Shown here one piece after another: positions 6,362-8,014 of a DNA stretch of 8,014 nt. The position numbers and the translations under genes are program-made. The stretch comes from Phycisphaerae bacterium (GTDB taxonomy: Bacteria; Planctomycetota; Phycisphaerae; Sedimentisphaerales; Anaerohalosphaeraceae). The stretch is from positions 1 to 8,014 of the forward strand of contig PXAQ01000018.1 of NCBI GenBank assembly GCA_003567095.1. Direction: 5' to 3'. The notes under the pieces were generated by a model. It was not told the DNA's origin and did no database searches. It was given only the letters and a program-made list of their open reading frames with translations. Position 1 is the first letter of the stretch. Every line of letters starts with the position of its first letter.

Positions 6362-6509
6362 TTGCAAAAAAGAGGCTAAAGAAAGTGCGTATTGGCCGGA
6401 GCTTTTGGAGACTTCAAATGAGTCGTTGCAACAAAGGCAAGCGGCATTGAGAAAAGAATCGGAAGAATTGGTCTATATTTTTGCGGCCATTCTTCGCAAC
6501 AGTCAATAA
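6360..6509 (+). pseudogene. C-terminal remnant of a four-helix-bundle (23S rRNA IVP family) protein
   Basis: An open frame without a start codon, from just after the in-frame stop at 6357-6359 to TAA 6507-6509. From residue 4 it reads KEAKESAYWPELLE, then a linker, then SEELVYIFAAILRNSQ. This is the usual end of IVP four-helix-bundle proteins: a helix with K/R-E-x-x-E-x-x-Y-W-x-x-L-L, then a final helix with E-E-L-x-x-I-x-x-x-I. About two thirds of a normal protein of some 110-130 residues is missing. No mutation interrupts the remaining tail, so the truncation may be fairly recent or the tail may have decayed only from its front. The family was first found as proteins encoded inside 23S rRNA intervening sequences; function is unclear. 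It lies between leuA and leuC in the same direction. Confidence 0.75.
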
Positions 6510-6552
6510 TCGTTTTTATGTTTTTGTATTTCGTTTTTTGAATTTGTTTATG

Positions 6553-6579
6553 ATTTAGTGCTTAAAGTTTAGTGCTTTT
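6553..6579 (-). repeat. Right arm of inverted repeat around the IVP remnant
   Basis: The reverse complement carries AAAAGCACTAAA and TAAGCACTAAAT, pairing with 6335-6361. The repeat continues inward for about 40 bases as an A-rich tract (minus strand AAACAAATT, then TACAAAAA) that resembles the sequence in front of the intact IVP gene at 7909-7940. It ends 36 nt before leuC. Confidence 0.7.
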
Positions 6580-6615
6580 ATAAGAAATAGTGTTTAAAAT
6601 TCAGGATTTTTAACA

Positions 6616-7878
6616 ATGGCGATGACGATTACTGAAAAAATATTCGCTCGGGCCGCGGGTAAGGCGTCGGTCAAAGCCGGCGATCTGGTCAATGCGCAGA
6701 TTGACATGGTGATGTGTCATGATGTGACCACGCCGCCGGCGATTTCGATGCTCAAAGAACACGGCATTGACACGGTGTTTGACCCGGACAAGATTGTGGT
6801 CACGCCGGACCACTTTCAGCCGGCCAAAGACATCAAAAGCGCCGAGCTGCACAAGCGGCTGGATAGCTGGGCCAGGGAAAAAGGCATTAAATATTATTAC
6901 AAGCTCGGCCGGGCCGGCGTGTGCCATGCGCTGCTGCCCGAACAGGGGCACATTCGTCCCGGCGAGGTGATCGTCGGCGGCGACAGCCATACCTGCACCT
7001 ACGGGGCGTTCGGGGCGTTCTCGACGGGCATCGGCTCGACGGATCTGGCCGCGGCGATAGCGACGGGGATATTGTGGTTCAAGGTGCCCGCCTCGATGAA
7101 GTTTACGCTGACCGGATCGCTGCAAACGGGGGTGTACAGCAAAGACGTGATTCTTGAGGTGATTCGCCGGATCGGTACCGACGGGGCACTGTACAAAGCG
7201 ATGGAGTTTGTCGGCCCGGCACTGAAAGCGATGACGATGGAATCGCGGATGACCATCACGAATATGGCCATTGAGGCCGGCGGCAAGAGCGGCATCATCG
7301 GCGTCGACGAGACGACACGGACCTATCTGGACGGACGGCTCAAAGGCAAGACCGATTATACGGAGTTTGAATCGGATTCGGACGCCGACTATGTGCACAC
7401 CGATACCGTCGACTGTTCGGCGCTGGAGCCGATGGTGGCGTTGCCGCACCTGCCCGGCAATGGCCAGCCGATTACGCTGTGCGCGGGCCTGGCGATGGAT
7501 CAGTGCTATATCGGAAGCTGCACCAACGGGCGGATTGAGGATCTGCGCGTCGCGGCCGGGATTCTCAAGGGTAAAGAGGTGGCGATTCGCACGATTGTCG
7601 TGCCGGCCACGCCGGAAATCTGGAAGCAGGCGATCGACGAAGGGCTGGCCGAGATTTTCTATGACGCCGGCTGTGTGGTCAGCGCGCCGACCTGCGGGGC
7701 GTGCCTGGGCGGGTTTATGGGCATCCTGGCCGCCGGCGAAAAATGCATCAGCACGACTAACCGAAACTTCGTCGGACGGATGGGAAGCCCCAAGAGTGAA
7801 GTCTATCTGGCCAGCCCCGCCACTGCGGCAGCCAGCGCCATCGAAGGCAAGTTGGCCGACTGTCGAAACTACTTATAG
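6616..7878 (+). CDS. leuC: 3-isopropylmalate dehydratase large subunit (420-residue type)
   Basis: Aconitase-family [4Fe-4S] subunit that, with the small subunit LeuD, isomerises 2-isopropylmalate to 3-isopropylmalate. Seen: cluster ligands Cys302 in YIGSCTNGR and Cys360 and Cys363 in APTCGACLG; the [23 protein letters not shown] segment (about 122-144); [11 protein letters not shown]; and the closing [11 protein letters not shown] and [15 protein letters not shown] motifs. At 420 residues it belongs to the short type found in archaea and many bacteria, not the roughly 466-residue E. coli type. Homoaconitase large subunits share this architecture, but leuA beside it supports LeuC. Two ATGs are near each other (6616, 6622); AGGA at 6603-6606 is 9 nt from the first, which is chosen. 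No leuD follows directly: an IVP gene starts 42 nt after the stop. Confidence 0.95.
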   Translation: MAMTITEKIFARAAGKASVKAGDLVNAQIDMVMCHDVTTPPAISMLKEHGIDTVFDPDKIVVTPDHFQPAKDIKSAELHKRLDSWAREKGIKYYYKLGRAGVCHALLPEQGHIRPGEVIVGGDSHTCTYGAFGAFSTGIGSTDLAAAIATGILWFKVPASMKFTLTGSLQTGVYSKDVILEVIRRIGTDGALYKAMEFVGPALKAMTMESRMTITNMAIEAGGKSGIIGVDETTRTYLDGRLKGKTDYTEFESDSDADYVHTDTVDCSALEPMVALPHLPGNGQPITLCAGLAMDQCYIGSCTNGRIEDLRVAAGILKGKEVAIRTIVVPATPEIWKQAIDEGLAEIFYDAGCVVSAPTCGACLGGFMGILAAGEKCISTTNRNFVGRMGSPKSEVYLASPATAAASAIEGKLADCRNYL

Positions 7879-7879
7879 G

Positions 7880-7911
7880 GAAATCCGAAATTCGAATCAC
7901 GAAATCCGAAA
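7880..7911 (+). repeat. Short direct repeat, GAAATCCGAAA family
   Basis: GAAATCCGAAA occurs at 7880-7890 and again at 7901-7911, a 21-bp period, with TTCGAATCAC between. It fills nearly the whole gap between leuC and the IVP gene, leaving no visible leuC terminator. I recall similar short A-rich repeats as dispersed intergenic elements near IVP genes in Planctomycetota-like genomes; that cannot be verified here. Confidence 0.65.
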
Positions 7912-7920
7912 CAAATTTTA

Positions 7921-8014
7921 ATGTCCGAATACAAAAAATCAAAACACTATGATCTGGAAGAGCGGACATATCGCTTTGCAAAAAGCGTTCGGGATTTCGT
8001 CAGGACAATTCCCA
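7921..8014 (+). CDS. Four-helix-bundle protein, 23S rRNA IVP family (5' part, cut by window end)
   Basis: Thirty-one codons are visible from ATG 7921. After MSEYKKSKH the sequence YDLEERTYRFAKSVRDFVRT is the characteristic first helix of this small-protein family (consensus-like YDLExRTxxFAxxVRxFV). The C-terminal two to three helices lie beyond the window. The role is not established; members occur inside 23S rRNA intervening sequences and free-standing in many genomes, and related folds serve as the Avd accessory protein of diversity-generating retroelements. No Shine-Dalgarno is visible: the start sits inside the A-rich repeat, with AAACAAATT just before it. It points the same way as leuC but looks like an insertion rather than a pathway gene, because leuD would be expected here. 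Confidence 0.85.
   Translation, partial: MSEYKKSKHYDLEERTYRFAKSVRDFVRTIP

Noticed and set aside
6335..6579. Insertion sequence with transposase
   Set aside because: The only coding content between the inverted repeats is the IVP tail. No transposase motif is present, and no clear target-site duplication was seen outside the arms.
7889..7900. TTCGAATC, resembling a tRNA T-loop
   Set aside because: There is no acceptor stem, anticodon arm or cloverleaf around it; it is part of the GAAATCCGAAA repeat.
7880..7911. CRISPR array
   Set aside because: Only two 11-bp direct copies with a 10-bp gap; unit and spacer are far too short.

Overview
This window is a branched-chain amino acid biosynthesis locus in two divergent arms. 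The minus-strand arm reads ilvB, ilvN, ilvC: the two acetolactate synthase subunits and ketol-acid reductoisomerase. The plus-strand arm reads a small PilZ-domain gene, leuA (2-isopropylmalate synthase) and leuC (isopropylmalate dehydratase large subunit, 420-residue type). The last 94 bases hold the start of a four-helix-bundle protein of the 23S rRNA intervening-sequence (IVP) family. Together the enzymes convert pyruvate or 2-ketobutyrate through acetolactate to the dihydroxy acid, and carry 2-ketoisovalerate into the leucine branch. The dihydroxy-acid dehydratase (ilvD), leuB and leuD are not in the window.

Layout: 6-1007 ilvC(-); 1047-1541 ilvN(-); 1542-1648 A/T-rich spacer with a nested inverted repeat; 1649-3367 ilvB(-); 3368-3793 a long untranslated ilvB leader behind a good sigma70-type promoter; 3829-4011 inter-promoter DNA with hairpins; 4112-4504 PilZ gene(+); 4505-4775 leuA upstream region; 4776-6329 leuA(+); 6330-6615 spacer holding a decayed IVP gene inside an inverted repeat; 6616-7878 leuC(+); 7880-7920 short intergenic repeat; 7921-end IVP gene(+), cut by the window edge.

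Organism: coding DNA is GC-rich and the spacers are strikingly A/T-rich. The spacers carry short repeats built on GAAATCCGAAA, AAGCACTAAA and AAACAAATT, next to IVP-family genes. From memory, this combination is common in Planctomycetota (Phycisphaerae-like) and some other PVC or candidate-phylum genomes. That placement is an inference at moderate to low confidence. Shine-Dalgarno sequences are clear for most biosynthetic genes.

The core genes are ordinary. The main point of interest is the spacer between leuA and leuC. It encodes a recognisable 46-residue C-terminal tail of an IVP protein, bracketed by 27-bp imperfect inverted repeats. Part of its flank recurs, inverted, in front of the intact IVP gene downstream of leuC. 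This suggests a small repeat-bounded IVP cassette that has inserted twice around leuC, once decayed, and that has pushed leuC away from any leuD. Secondary points are a reductoisomerase cofactor loop that looks NADH-type, a Pro-to-Leu change in a conserved acetolactate synthase motif, and a long ilvB leader with a valine/leucine-rich stretch near its 5' end.
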